From the NCBI GenBank assembly GCA_039654915.1, contig CM077593.1:119033413-119097412 (forward strand): 64,000 bases of DNA. Direction: 5' to 3'. Origin of the DNA: Aquilaria yunnanensis. Lineage: Eukaryota; Streptophyta; Magnoliopsida; Malvales; Thymelaeaceae. Under the pieces are notes generated by a model. It saw only the letters and a program-made list of their open reading frames with translations, was not told the DNA's origin and did not search any database. The position numbers were made by a program, and so were the translations under genes. Positions 46,161-60,200 of this stretch are shown piece after piece (position 1 is the first letter of the stretch; the number at the start of each line of letters is the position of its first letter).

Positions 46161-49100
46161 TATTTATTACTTTACGTAGCATTTTCTAAAAATATGTCTT
46201 ACTTTACATACACCATATGGGTAAAATTTTAGAAATACCCTTACTAAGAATTAGAAATTCCTATCATATCTTGTCCCTTTTTGTCTTTCTTATCATTCCC
46301 TCTCACTGTTGGCAGTATGCTAGCTTTTCTGCCCAATTGGCAGTGATGCTTCCTTTGACCATCTTCCAAATATACCCTCAAGTGACATTCAAATGACGGC
46401 CAAACTTAATCGGGAAACAAATTGGGAGCCCATTACAACCCTATTACGATTTGTGTCTGACCTATCATTGTCCGTTGTCACTAGCCCACCGTCCTCTCTC
46501 CTACATTCTTCCCAAGCCATTGCCAGCCGAGCCTAGCCATACGACTGTATAATCGTCATTGTTGCATTTGGAATTGAAGGTAAACCCATTTTTTTTACCT
46601 GTCTAACCCATTTTCTTGATTAAGATTAAGGCAACCACAATTTCAAATGGCAACTAGATGAGGATTAGAAAGGCGGCCTACGACTTCAAGCATTTTATAA
46701 GGTGTCCGTCATGGAAGATCATTGGAAGTAGGTTGAGGGGCTGGCAGTCGTGCATCTTATTATAGGTTATGAATGATGAGTAGTATTGATCAATTTGACT
46801 ACCATAGTATTTGGTAAAACCCACCTGCAGATTATTTGTTCTTTTATCCTTTTTGTTTAAGTCACTAACCTTTGTACAAACTTTTAATTACATATATATA
46901 GATGGGTAAACTTGTTTATAAAAATAATGTCACTTTTTTTCATTTACATATGAGCTTTAAAAAGTTACGTTTTATTGTAGTTGAGGTCCTCTAGGTTTCA
47001 CGTAGTAAACTTCATTATCCTTTAAGTTTAGAATAGTTCACTCTCATTCTTACTCTTATAATAGATTGTAATGTATTTTGATTATATTTTTTAATGTTTT
47101 TTTTTTCTCAACATTGATGCTCCTTACCTGCCTAAACTTTTTGCATGATTTAATAGTGTTCTTTTCTCTTTTCTCCTTGTATATACTAAATACATAAAAG
47201 TTATTCAATGTTTAATAAACAGTGAATGAAATAATGTTATTTTTTTGTATTTTTCTTTATTCTTTTTTTTTCTCCACGCAATTCCTTTCCTAATAGGCAA
47301 TCACTTTATTTTTTTTAGCGTCAATTGTTTTTTGACTAGGTGATCACTTTTTTGGGGGCTTATATTATTATTTTCCGCGTTTGAGCTATTTCACATTTTT
47401 CCTTTGATTTAAATTCGTCAGGCCCTAATTTATTGAATTTTCTTATTTAAAACGCTAAATGCTATCTATTTGTCATTTTAGTCTCCAAACTTTCTCATAT
47501 TATTTATATCTTATAAAACAAAACTTTGTCATTATGATTTGTCTAGTTTGAGTATGGTATAGATTGTCTCAAACTTTATTTTGACTTTTAGGTCATTCTT
47601 ATATTTTCTAAGATTATGGATATTTTTTCTTGCTACAAAGTGTGAGCTAAAAAACCTAATGTTACCTATGAGTTGAGCATAAAATTATGTGCAATATTTC
47701 TTTTAAACTTTTTTTACAAAAGATACTTAGTTATTATATTATATACTTATGTCTAATTAAACACACTAACACAACTTTTAATCCTTCATATATAAGACGC
47801 TAACCATCCAAAAATTGACAATATTGCCCCTAGTTAAAATATTTCATTCTCTCCAAAAACCCTACCTTGTTATTGTTACCACCTCTATCGCTGTCATTGC
47901 CATTGTATCGTCATATCTCAAGATTTCGCCATTGTTGCTCTTCTTTCAGGTCACATCATCACCATCGCTATTTCTTCAAATCTCGCCACCACTCCTATAC
48001 TTTGGATCATGTGGATTGTCACACGCCTCCACGATCTCATTGTTAACCTTCTAATCACTATTATTGCCACCTCCATCATCACCGCCCACCGTCGAATCAC
48101 TTGTCATTGTCAAAGTATCTAAAGTAATATGCATACATGCCTCAAATAATGTGTAAAAATATCTAATACAATATGTAAAAGTATCTAAAGTAATTCACAA
48201 ACAATTTATTATTATCAAAAAATAAATAAAGCATAAAAATAATAAAAAAATGTCTAAATGAATATTGAAAAGTGGTTACAAAAATATTTAAAAATATCTA
48301 AATCACTATGTAAACAATTTGTTCTCTACAAAAAATAACTATCTGAAATAATAAAAAAATATCTGAATAAATGTGTAAGAGTGTTTAAACAAAAAATAAA
48401 AAATGTTTGAAGTAATACCCAAATAGTTTGTTTTCCTCATAAATAAAGGTGTGCAAACTAATAAATAACAAATGTCTAAATAAATATTTAAAAATATCTA
48501 ATTAAAAATATAAAAGTGTCTAAAGCATATTCAACTTAAGCTCATCTCCATTTAGTGTCTTTGAACGTTGACTTATGGACTTATGCCACTTTCAATCTTT
48601 TATTTCTCTATAGACGGAAGCCATGCACCATTTGCCTCTAGTTTTCTTTTATCATCTCATGGTCTTTCATCGCCTCCAGTTGCACATTACTGACTATCAT
48701 CATCTCACCTCAAATTGCTTTGGATCTTCACCGATCATTGGCTCAGATCATTGTTTTTTAAGCAGTCATCGTCTCATGCAATCATTGTCTCATCGTCTCC
48801 CATCACATTCCGTTGCTCATCATCATTGATTGCTGTATCACCTCGGATCTCCACTAATCATTTACTCGAATCGTTGATTCTCAGGTGATTAAATAGAGAA
48901 TTGATGATGGTTTTAACTGAATTTCTGGCCATTTTTTGCCAACACATGCTGAGATGATCTTTAAGAAAAAGGCCTATGATTGGAAAGAGAATTGAGAAAG
49001 GTCAGTCAAATTTTGGGCTGGTTGAGAGGAAATTTGAAAGAGGCCTTACGATCGGATAGAAAAAAGCAATTGGAAAAAACAAATTGTGATTTAGGGTGAA

Positions 49101-52100
49101 GGTAATTTTGTAAATCATCACCTATATCTAATTAAACTTATGTCCACAGTATCCATAGTAAAAAATATTATATTCTAATTAAAAGTAAGCAAACGGAGAG
49201 AATCAGATCAAATTGAACATTCTATATAAACCAAAATAAATCTAAATAAAAAACTCACAAATAGTTGAAACAAAGCCTAAAATAAGCTGATAATAATCAA
49301 ATAATGCTGAAACCAACAAGACATTAAAGGCCTGAAAAAGAGTATCTATAAAAAATAAAAAATTTTGACTTTATTTTATACAATTGCCTCTATATCTATT
49401 GCCAAGTATCGGGATACCTCGACAAAGCTAAGATTTTTATGAACCCAAGAAAAAACCTAGGTCTTTCACTCTCTACCTCCAATTAAAGATCTACCCTATG
49501 AGAGTCTCGAATCATTATTGAACACCAGAATTTTAAGGAGATTACATAAACTATAAAATCTAATAGATAAAATCAATAATGTCAGTTAAGTGATAAAAAA
49601 AAGTGGAAAATAACCAGCCAAATCCGAACCAAAGTCCGAATTTGGTCGAAAATGACAAATAAAGGTGGGGGAGATGGCCAATGAAAAAGAATGTGAAGGG
49701 GATAGCTAATTCTTTTAGGTTTGCAAGTATGTCATAAAAATATCTATCTATAGTATGCTTTTTTGTAAAAGCTTTTGCTTCACATTATGAAGATGAATAT
49801 GAACTTGCCTAAAGATTTTTTTCCTCACAATTAGAAAGTTGTTATTTGCTATGATTAAATCCATTTGTGTAGTAAGTTTAAAGAATCTATAATGAATAAA
49901 TTATAGTAGCTAATGTTTTATAGGTTTTATCAAATTCAATTAGGTTTTATTATATTCAGTCAAAATGACTATAGTTAAAACTTTCAAAGTTACTATCACT
50001 TCATCCACAAACCAACACCATATATCTAGTTTATGGATGTTATGACATGAAATCAATGTGTGTTTATTCCCAATAAGAAAAAGTATTATAACATGTTTAA
50101 CAGTGAGTTTAGAAGAAACAAATCTGAATTGATAAGCTGAGATTTTTGGCGGGCCAGGTGCAAACGTGAGTCATGACAGCTTGTCATATTCATTCGCTAC
50201 TTGTGAGTCAAGATATCTTACCAAATACTTTTATAATCAGTCTATAGAGACCCCCCATATATTTTGGATGTTTTAAAAATGTATAAGACTTTGATTTTTT
50301 AGAGAAGAAAATGAGAGAGAAGTTATAGAGTATAATGCTTGAACTTGTTCTATTTTTCTTAGAGCTTTGTAGAGTTTCTTGCCTTTATGCCTCAATTAGA
50401 TGTTTTGTATACAAATCCTAGTGATATTTTCTTAGTAAAGTAATTTTCTTTCATTTTTCTTTCAGTATCATGTCAAAGCTTTCAATTTTTTTTATGTTCA
50501 TTCATGTATGGGTAGTGTTTGTAGAATGGATGGTTGAAACTTGCTTTTAATCATGTTTGTGACATGTTTAGTACTCAATTTTGTGCTTAGTCTTTTATCG
50601 TTTGTTTTTTTGGCTACCTCAAGCACACAGCACACAAATATTTGAAAGAGCCTATCCATAAGCTTGAACATGAAAAATGAGATAGGATGGTTAGATTGAG
50701 GTTAAGGAGCTTTAATGAACCATCTTGGTGGAAGAGGTTGGAGCTTAATGCTATGATATTTGGTGCAAGACATGGGGATGTTTTTTGGTAACTGTCTGGA
50801 GAATTTCTTAGGCTTGAAATAGTCTTTACTGAATTAATACAAACCATTATCCTAGTATGCTATATACATGTTGACTGTCTTCACCATTCATGAAATAAAC
50901 TCCCGACTTTATAAGGTTACCTTTATTCCATTGCATTTTTTGTGTTAGAGGTAGTTGTGCTAGCTTTAACTGATTGTTGTTAGCTTTAACCCTCTAAGCC
51001 TTAGCTTGGTAACACTTAATTGTAGCCTTAATTTTCCTTGGTTGTTTTATTGGTTTCATTATGTTGTTGTTATTCCATTGTCCGTTATTTTACTTCCAAT
51101 TCAAGTAATTGATCATTTAGTTGCTTAGGAGTAGGCAAAAACCTTAGCACTGACACACACTAATCCTTATGAGAATGATTGCGACTCACACACACACACA
51201 CACACATAGTACTACATCTTATTCATATGCTTGTGGATGTGATTAGGTGTTAAATGTTGTTTCTAATTCTATACACAACAATAGGTCTTAAAATAACTAA
51301 ATTGGTATATAAATAAATGGTTATAAATCAAAAAATTGGTATAAATCATTATTTACTTAAACTTATTTATTCAACTAATTGTTTACTTAAAATGAGTTAA
51401 TATGAAAATAACATAACCTTCAAAAAAGAACTAGAAAAACACCAATTTTAGAATCTTGAAACTCATTATTTATCACAAAAACCTGAACTTTGCAGCTAAC
51501 AATCTAGGCATCATCTTCAACCTCTAATTTAGCATTCTCCATGGCTTTTCAACTATCACAGTTTGTGAAGATCACTGCAAAGTTAGTGTGATTTGTAAAG
51601 TAAATACCAGACAATAATAACCCTATGTTTGGTTAGCTAATTTTCATTCAAATTGATGAAGTCGAGTCTTTAATCAAATCTACATTTTAAATTTGTTCAA
51701 GAACATTAAACTTGATTTGATAAAATCAAAGGTGTTTAAGGTGAAATTGAGTGATAAAAGTTCCACCATGTTGATATCTGACCATTTAGCAGTAAAGCCC
51801 CTTACCCCAGAGGCCCTATGACATCACCACATCGCCAAGCAAAATACGATGGCCATATGGATGAGGCCAGAACCATCATCAAGCTAGCTACACTTGAGTA
51901 GGCAATGGCTGGCCATGGGGATGACCTTTTTAAGGCTGCCAAACCTTGGGCTATGAAACTGGTCCAAGTGGCAATGTTTGCAGTGTTGCTAGAGCTAGAA
52001 GTGAAAAAAAAGAAAAAGAAAAAAAGAGGTGGGCAAGATGATTGCAAGATTGTTAGATGTGAAAATTTTGGTTTTCATGGCAGAAAGTAAGTGTCTGAAG

Positions 52101-52390
52101 GCTAAAATTGGGGATTTCATATCTTTTTTTGAAGATTATTGTTTTTTTGGAAGATTATTTAATCATCTCATTAATAATTTTTTAGTAAAAATTAATTCAT
52201 TAAATAAGAGTTAATAATGTAGGGAAGGATTATCATGTTTATTGCCAAGTAGTTGTTCTTGAATATTTTTCAATTAAAAGTTTGGAATGATATTTTTTCT
52301 ATCATAAATAAGAATTTCAATATGCAAAATAATGGTTAAGATCTCAACTGAGATAAAATAATAACATTAAGGACTAAAAAGGGGTAATTT
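46161..52390. other. Long intergenic region of decayed repeats, no gene supported
   Basis: AT-rich throughout. C/T-rich patches at 46440-46560 and 47870-48110 and 48600-48850 look like transposon interior sequence. An (AC)n run lies at about 51186-51207. Similar words near 47745 (atgtctaattaaac) and 49120 (reverse of the same type) hint at an old element about 1.4 kb long, but no termini could be fixed. Confidence 0.4.
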
Positions 52391-54202
52391 TTCCAATAAA
52401 GGCTAATGTGGTATTTTCCATCATAATTAACATTTTATTTAACAAAGGATGAAAATGGAACATGTTTAATAGGTCAGGGACTTAAGTGGAACAAATTGAA
52501 TGTTATTGAAAAAATGAAACAAAAAATAAAGGTTAAGAACTATAGGTGAAGTTAACCCAGTACTTACAAGACCTGAATCACTTTTGGTGTCTTGAACTTT
52601 ATAAACTCACTCAAAAGATTCCTTGAATTATAATGCGGTACAACCTAGTTCTCAACTATAAAACATAGGACACTTAACCCATTGGACCTTAACTTTGTTA
52701 ATTGACTAACCATGGGCAAAAAATAAAATTACAAGCCCAACCACCTAGCTTCTTATATTCTATCTTTTATATCCTATACTTTACCATGTACCACCTATGG
52801 CCCTATCTTTGACTCATTGTCATCTCTTCCACCTCCATGTTGCCTCTCTTTCCATTGACTGCCAATCAGCCTCACCCGTAACTTTTTGTTGTCACAGTAG
52901 CTTTTGGCAAGCTTGTGCATTTTTATTTCTTTTACTTGGAAAGGTTTCAGCAAATTTGCCTCCACCAATGACAATGCCAACAATTCTTTGTATATTGTGA
53001 CATTGAGCAAAATGAGATGGTCCATCTTTTTGTTCTAGGCCTCCTTGTCCTTATAGAAGAGGACTTATACGCATTGATCTCGACCGTGGCCAATGAAGTT
53101 GCAAAAGAGACAGGGGAAGTTGGGGAGGGCAAGGTCAGAACAGCAGTTGATGAAGCAAATGAAAGAGGTGAAGATTATCGACGAGCTGAGCTTAGTGTAG
53201 GTCAGGGAGAAGAGGAAGGGGTCATTGTTGGAGATGATCTAGCCGTCGACGGTGATGGAGTCATGGCGGAGGTGGGCAAGGTTAGTGTTAGAGAAAGAAC
53301 TTCAGAGGTGGAGGAGCTTGGACAAGAGTTTGGAGTTTTTGAAAACAATAAAAAAATTATTAAAGTGTTTTTTCCGTTGGTTGTTTTTCAGCCATTTTAG
53401 AAATAAATGCAAACGCTATGAAAATAGGGAAAAAAAAAACAAACTTTTAGGTGTTTTGGGGCAATTGTTTAAAATTTGATTACGAATTTTATTTTTATAT
53501 GTAATAATTATTTGCTTAACTTGTATAGTAATTGAAATTATATATTTTAAGGAACAAAAAAAATACTTTGAACATTTTTCAATTTTTTTTTTAAGTAGTG
53601 CAAGGAAAAAGTTTCGTAGAAATTAGTTACTTTGCAAAAAGGTTTTGGTTTTTAAATAATATTAAAAAATGGAAATTGATTTTGTAATTGATTATATTAG
53701 TGGAAGAGAATGTAGTATTATTTGCTTTTTATTGTTTTGTCTAATGACTAGCAAGTGTTTTAAGTTATGTATATCTATAATTTGGCGACTAAATCTTTAA
53801 ACTATTGCAATTAGACTACTAAGCCGTAATAAAGTTAAAGGCAAGTTCGAGGGAGTAAAATGTCTGATTCATAACTTTGGGATTTAAAAACTAAAAAGCA
53901 TGAGTCAATATAAATAAATGGACTAGAAGTGAATTAGATATACTTACAATGATAAAAACGCAACTCTTACATGGTTCCGTACTACTATACTGGAACCGAA
54001 ATCACAAAGGCCTTTTTCTTCGGCCTTCCGTATTTGACTACGTGAAACAAACGTATGATATCTTCTAATTCCAGGAGAAGGCACAAAATCGTCACCACCC
54101 CAGAAAAGGCAAACTGAATCCAGCAACAAGACTGGGCCGAAAATCCGAATCATCAACTGCCAGATCTAGGAGCCATCACAACCGCCGCCGCACTTCCCAA
54201 TC
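52391..54202. other. Transposon-derived upstream region of SEC5
   Basis: At 52440-52558 the sequence reads, in reverse complement, GGGTTAACTTCACCTATAG then TTCTTAACC and TTGTTCCACTT, resembling the subterminal pattern of the MULEs at 14737 and 16071. I did not find its partner end. A GA-rich open frame at 53017-53400 is probably transposon interior. The last ~150 bp hold the SEC5 promoter and 5' UTR. Confidence 0.35.
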
Positions 54203-57200
54203 ATGGCTGACAGCGACGAGGAGGACGAGCTCCTCCAAATGGCTCTAAAGGAGCAATCGCAGCGCGATCTCAACTACCAGAGACCTCAGGCCAATAATTC
54301 TCGCAAGCCGGTCGCAAATTACGTCCAGCCGCCCAAGGGTGGGAAGCAGGGCGGCTCCGGCTCCGACAACAAGAAGGCGTCCAGGAGGAAGCCCTCGACC
54401 TTGGATGATGATGACGATTCGGAAGTGGAGATGCTCAGCATTTCCAGCGGGGATGAGGATGATGAGAAGGATCACGGGGCTGCCGGCAGGAGTAACGCGA
54501 GAGCGGGGAAGGAAGATGACGGAGCTTGGGATGGTGGGGAGCCTGATTGCTGGAAGCGGGTCAATGAAGCTGAGGTATTTGAATTTCCTTTTCCTTTTCC
54601 TTTTTCTTTTTGTGATTGATTTCAGTAAGATTTGGCTATAAATTGGGCCTGTGGGCAACTGGGCATGATACATTGTAGTTTCTGTTTGCGTACTTGAAAG
54701 TAAGTTTGAACTAGTCTGCGAAGGGGGTTGGTGTCAATGTCAGTGGTATTGTGGAGCTTCTATCAGCAAATACCAGCTCTGGTTTCAAGATTGTTGGAAG
54801 ATGTGTGCTGCTGTGAGTTTGATCAGGTTTTATGCTGCCTAGATTTGTTGCAGTTGGGTAAACTTACACGAGGACTCGTCCATGGTGAATGAGTTGGGTG
54901 CAAGTGTTCTACTTTTTCCCATTTCACTCAAGCCCTCATGCCAGGGGCAACCAGGGCACTTATTGCTGACGATGCAAGACTTCAAGTGCAAATGTCTTAT
55001 TGATCAAGGATCTTATATCTCTGGGGTTTGAGGCTGCCCTTGTATCTCTAAACTCTAAGTTGTACTATGTTGAGCGATGTCAGTTTAAATGTTTGTGAAT
55101 AGTCATAGCCTATTGTTTAGGCTGCTCTAGACTCTTTTATGACAAGCTCCTAAATGTTGTAGTCCATGGCTGAAGAACAAATATACCTGTACTAAGTATG
55201 GATTGTGTAGTAATATTTAAGTATCATGAAGAACTGTGACTTCTAACTGTAGAAGGGTGGTGTAGTTACATTATTTTTTTCTAATATGATGCAGGAGAAA
55301 AGTGGTAGAATAGGTTAGCAACTCTCTGTTTGCAAATTTTCTTGCTTCTGTTTCAAATATGTTTTTGGGATGTATTCTTTGCGAAATGAAGTGTTCTATG
55401 GATTTCAGTTCAGGAAAAACGACATCCTTTTTTTCCCTTCTATTGTTTTGTTTCTTTTTTCCTGAAAAAAGATAGAGGGGCTCATCTTGGAGCTTCCATA
55501 CTACAATTTGTAGTTTGTCCAGAAAAATCTGTGTTGAATTCAATATTTCGTGCAGTTTTGTAATGTAAATTGTTCTATGGATGGGAGTTCAGCATAAACA
55601 AGAGACATCTTTTTCACCTTCTTTTTCTTTTTCTTTATCTTTTTATTTTTGTTTCCTGAAAAAATAGAGGGGCTCGTATCTTCCATAGTAAAATGTATTG
55701 TGTGTTATGCAAAATATATGTTGCACTCAATATTTGATGCGAGTTGTAACTTCTAAAAATTGTTGCTATCAACTGAGAAAAGAATGCTACAAACTATTAG
55801 TTTTTCACAAATAACACTGCTTTTATTGACTGAATCATTCTTTAGATATTGGCCAAGTAATTATTAATGTCTCATGAAAGAAATGATATTCTCGTTTGGC
55901 AGCTTGCCCGTAGGGTTCGTGAAATGAGAGAGTCTCGAACAGCCCCAGTCGCACAGAAGTTTGAGAGGAAGGCAACGGTGCCAGGAAGGATGCTTACCAC
56001 TTTGCAGTCGTTCCCTCGTGGGATGGAGTGCATTGATCCACTAGGACTGGGGTGAGTATTTTGCATCTCTTTTTCTAGTGTGCAGGTAGCTATTGAAATA
56101 CAGTGTTGTATCCACCCAATCAATCTTTCATGAGAGTCCATTTGACAAAGCACTCAAAACAGGAATCCCCGATTAACATGGTCATAAGTTTTTTCCATGT
56201 CAACTTTGCAAATTAACGCCTAACCTTGTTTTTAAACCTCTATGGCAACTTCATTAGTAATTAGAGCAGCATCTTGAATTTGTCTTCCCTCTACAACAGC
56301 GCACTAAGAAGTTCCAATTAAAGAATCCAAATTTCTATATGATCGCGTTTGTTTGTCTGTGGAGTCGTTTATTTTGTACTCTTGCAGGATATCTGTTTTC
56401 TATTTTCTTGTCCTTTTGGTATATTTAAAGTGCGTATTGTTGTTTGTTTCAATGGGATATTTCTGTTTATCTTAATGTAAAAGCTGCTAACAAATTTAAT
56501 ACCTTGTTTAGAAAGGCAACTTGGGAGTTATATCACTCCAGTTGCTTCACAATTTTTATTGCATGTTAGCTGCTGCAATTGTTTTCCCCTGAAGTTTGAG
56601 TTACACAGGTTTCTGAAATGTTCAATGCCTAATTGTTTCTTTATACTAACCCTCAGCATTGTTCAAATTGCAGGATCATAGACAACAAATCTCTGAGGTT
56701 AATTACAGAGAGGTCAGAAAGCTCTATGTCACAAACTGATAAAGAGCATGTTGACAGTAGTCTTCGAGGTACTTCATTTGCTTATCTTGCTCAATATGTT
56801 TGCCTTCCATTCTGAAAACTTATGTGTGTAGAAAAATCATATTTTCTATTGACAGGCAAGATGGATGTTAAAGCATCCAACCCAAAACCAAGTGGCTATG
56901 AGTGGACAGGCTAAAACCTTAACTAATCGCTTTACTTAACCATGTACAAGTTTCCCACTTAACTATGGATTCCGTGTTTCATAATTAAATTTGATTACTT
57001 CTGTTCAAAGCATTCAACTCAAGTCAATTGGGAGTGGGTGGAGAGGCCTAACCATAGTATTCAACCATAGCGAACCGCATAAACAGTTAACATGGGTGGA
57101 TGCAACCTGACATCATGCCTCACTTGCAAGCCCAATGGAACAATTGAACATTTGTCTGTCGTATCAATCATGAAAGCAAGCTTAACAACAAATCAGAATA

Positions 57201-60200
57201 AAAACTCCTGCTCTGCTTCCATGTAAAAATTCCCAACTCAAAAAACTAGTGACAGTGAGAGGTAGCCCCATAACTGGAAAATGTGAGGAAAATTCCATTT
57301 TTTACATTGACGACTTCTGTTTTCATTTTTATCTAGTTATGGACAATGACACTGTGTTCTTATACTTGATTCAGTAAAAGTGCTTGTCCTAATTTATGCC
57401 AAGAAATGGTTTTTTTTTTTAACTAATTGAACATGGTTGTGCAGCTTACCAAGGGGTGTGCATCCTAGCAAAAAAAAAAACAAATGCCAACATAAACTTT
57501 GAAGGTTGTCTGGTTTCTTTCTTTTTTCTTATTAAGCAAGAAAAGCAAACCAGGCAGCTTTCGTGAACTCTGCTGTTTGAATTACTGCATTGGCTGCAAA
57601 CATTAACCCTGTAATTGAGATCCTAACAGGGGAAACTTATGGGTCAAAATGCTGCATCACAGCTACTCTTATGTAAAAAACCGGCCAAGAAACCTGTTTA
57701 AAATAAATGTCATCAAATTTACATATGGATCTAAATTACATATTCTCTTCTTTATGGCACGTCCGTGTTTCTCCCCCCCCCTTTACTTAGGTCGTGTTTT
57801 GAATTTTTCGGAAAACTATTGATTGGTTGGTATAAGAAGCAGTTCAAACATAGAGTGGATGTTTGAAAGCATCAGGTAACAATGACATCGATGTTCCTGT
57901 GTGGATGTCATTGTTTGCTTCATATCACCGTTTCTTTTTGGGAAAAACATGTTTTGGTTTTATGCATCATTTTTGACTGAGTAATGGAGTTTTCTTTTCA
58001 GCAGTCTTCTTGCTACCCCTGTTGTGCTTGTTACATATTGATAAATGCAATTGGGTAAGAATGAATCCCTAACTTAACTCTGTATGTGTTTCTGTTCCTG
58101 GAATTTGCAGAGAAGTTGATGTATTTTTCTGAAAATTTTGATGCAAAGCTGTTCCTATCTCGCATTCATCAAAGTACAAGTGCTGCAGACTTGGAGGCTG
58201 GAGCGCTTGCTCTCAAAACTGACCTTAAGGGGCGAACTCAACAAAGAAAGCAATTGGTGAAAGACAATTTTGACTGCTTTGTTTCTTGTAAAACCACAAT
58301 TGATGGTATGCAAGCATTGCTAATTTTGATTTTTGCGGTCCAGGTGGTTTGCTTTTACTTGATATTCTGGTACTTCTAAACCATTGGTTTGGTTGACTCT
58401 TGAATAAGTTTCAAATGATGCTGTTCAACTGATTGTTTGCTTGAAACATGATCTTCTCGTACTAGAGAAAAAAGATGGGTGGAGGGATCGTAGTGTTTTA
58501 AGGAAGCAATTTCCTATTTGATTTTCTGTTGGAAATTTCTTTGGGTTTGCATAGGTAATAGGAAAATGCTTCTCAGCCCTATATATTGCTGCCTAGGTGA
58601 ATATGAAAATTCCTTAAAGGATCTTTATGCAAATACTGTTGTTTATTATCAACAGTTTTTTTGTATTTATATGTTTGTGAGATTTTGCTGAATTTACAAT
58701 GAAATAATGGATATATATCTTCTCAATTTTTTTCTTGCCTTTTAGTCTGTGTTGTATCTCATCCCTGTTCTCCCTTTTCCACGGTCTTCTTTAACTTGGT
58801 TGAAGTGGATCTGACTGAAATTAGAATTGGAGTCATAGTTAGGATGTGTACATAAATGTTGTTGTGTGTATGCTTCTGACCCTTGCCCAAGTAGGTTTTT
58901 CTTAGAGCTAAGTGCCTTATAGTTGATGGTCTTAGTCACATGTGTTTTTCATTAATTACTTGCATCTTCTAATTTGTAGAATATTGGTTTTTAGATATTG
59001 AGTTGAAGCTGAAACGGATTGAAGAAGACCCTGAAGGTTCGGGAACTACACACCTATATAACTGTATGCAATCAGTAACTTCATTAGCAAACCGTGCACT
59101 TCAGCCTCTCTTTGAGAGACAGGTTAGGAAATGTTGAACTTGCTTTGAAGTGTGCATTATTGACAGCTGGAATCCTTAAAGCAATATGAGTCATGTATAT
59201 TCATGATTGTTGGTTATTTTCTTTCTGTAGTCTCAAGCTGAGAAGATAAGATCTGTTCAAGGGATGCTCCAAAGGTTCCGAACACTATTTAATCTGCCTA
59301 GTACAATTCGTGGAAGTATTAGTAAGGGTGAATACGACTTTGCAGTTAGGGAATACAAAAAGGCGAAATCTATTGCTCTTCCTTCTCATGTAAGCAAAAA
59401 TATAATATTTTAAATTGTGCGGAAGCATGTGCTGCTTGTTTTATAGTTGGCTTTTTGGGCACATGCTTTTTGGTGGGCTACGCATTTCCTGAAACATGTT
59501 TGAAGATTGAAATCTAACACACTCTATGTTTGATGAGAAAATGTTTTGCATTATGATATTTACTGCTTATGGATTATTCTTTTTCTAATGGCGACCTTTC
59601 ATTACACTTACCTCCAGGTAAGTATTCTAAAGCGTGTCCTTGAAGAAGTGGACAAAGTGATGCAAGAATTCAAAGGCACACTGTACAAGTTGATGGAAGA
59701 TCCCCAAATAGACTTAACAAGTGTAAGCAATTTATTTTTGATGCAGACACAAAAACAAGCATAGAATTCTGTTATGGTGCTACGATGGTTTAGAACTAAA
59801 GTCTACTGTCTTGGGTAATATAGAGTTTGGACAGTGTTGAAAATATGTCCTCAAGAGTATTGTCAAGTTTGGTTATGTTAATGATAATGGGCATAGTGTT
59901 TTGCTCTTAAAAGAAAAAAGTTATTTTTGTAATTTAATGATACTTGGAATTTGAGGGTTCAGAATTGCCATAGAGCTCTAGGTTGATAACTTATGGTTCC
60001 TATTTGGCTTAGGCACTGTCTTATAGTTATTGTAAATACTAGGGGCATGTGTGGTTCGTGGAATGTAAATGTTAGGCAAAAGAAATGTGGTTGAGTTTAG
60101 AATGGGAGATGTTGGAATGAAAATATTGTTGCAACTGTTATGCTTGGTTTGTAACACAAAGTTGAGACTCTTCTACAATAAGGTATGTTGTTGGACTAAA

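Noticed and set aside
50614..50847. Minus-strand frame of 77 codons
   Set aside because: No recognisable domain, splice structure or start context; likely chance or repeat remnant.
53017..53400. 127-codon frame with acidic repeats
   Set aside because: GA-rich, no family seen, located in transposon-like DNA without promoter or splice context.
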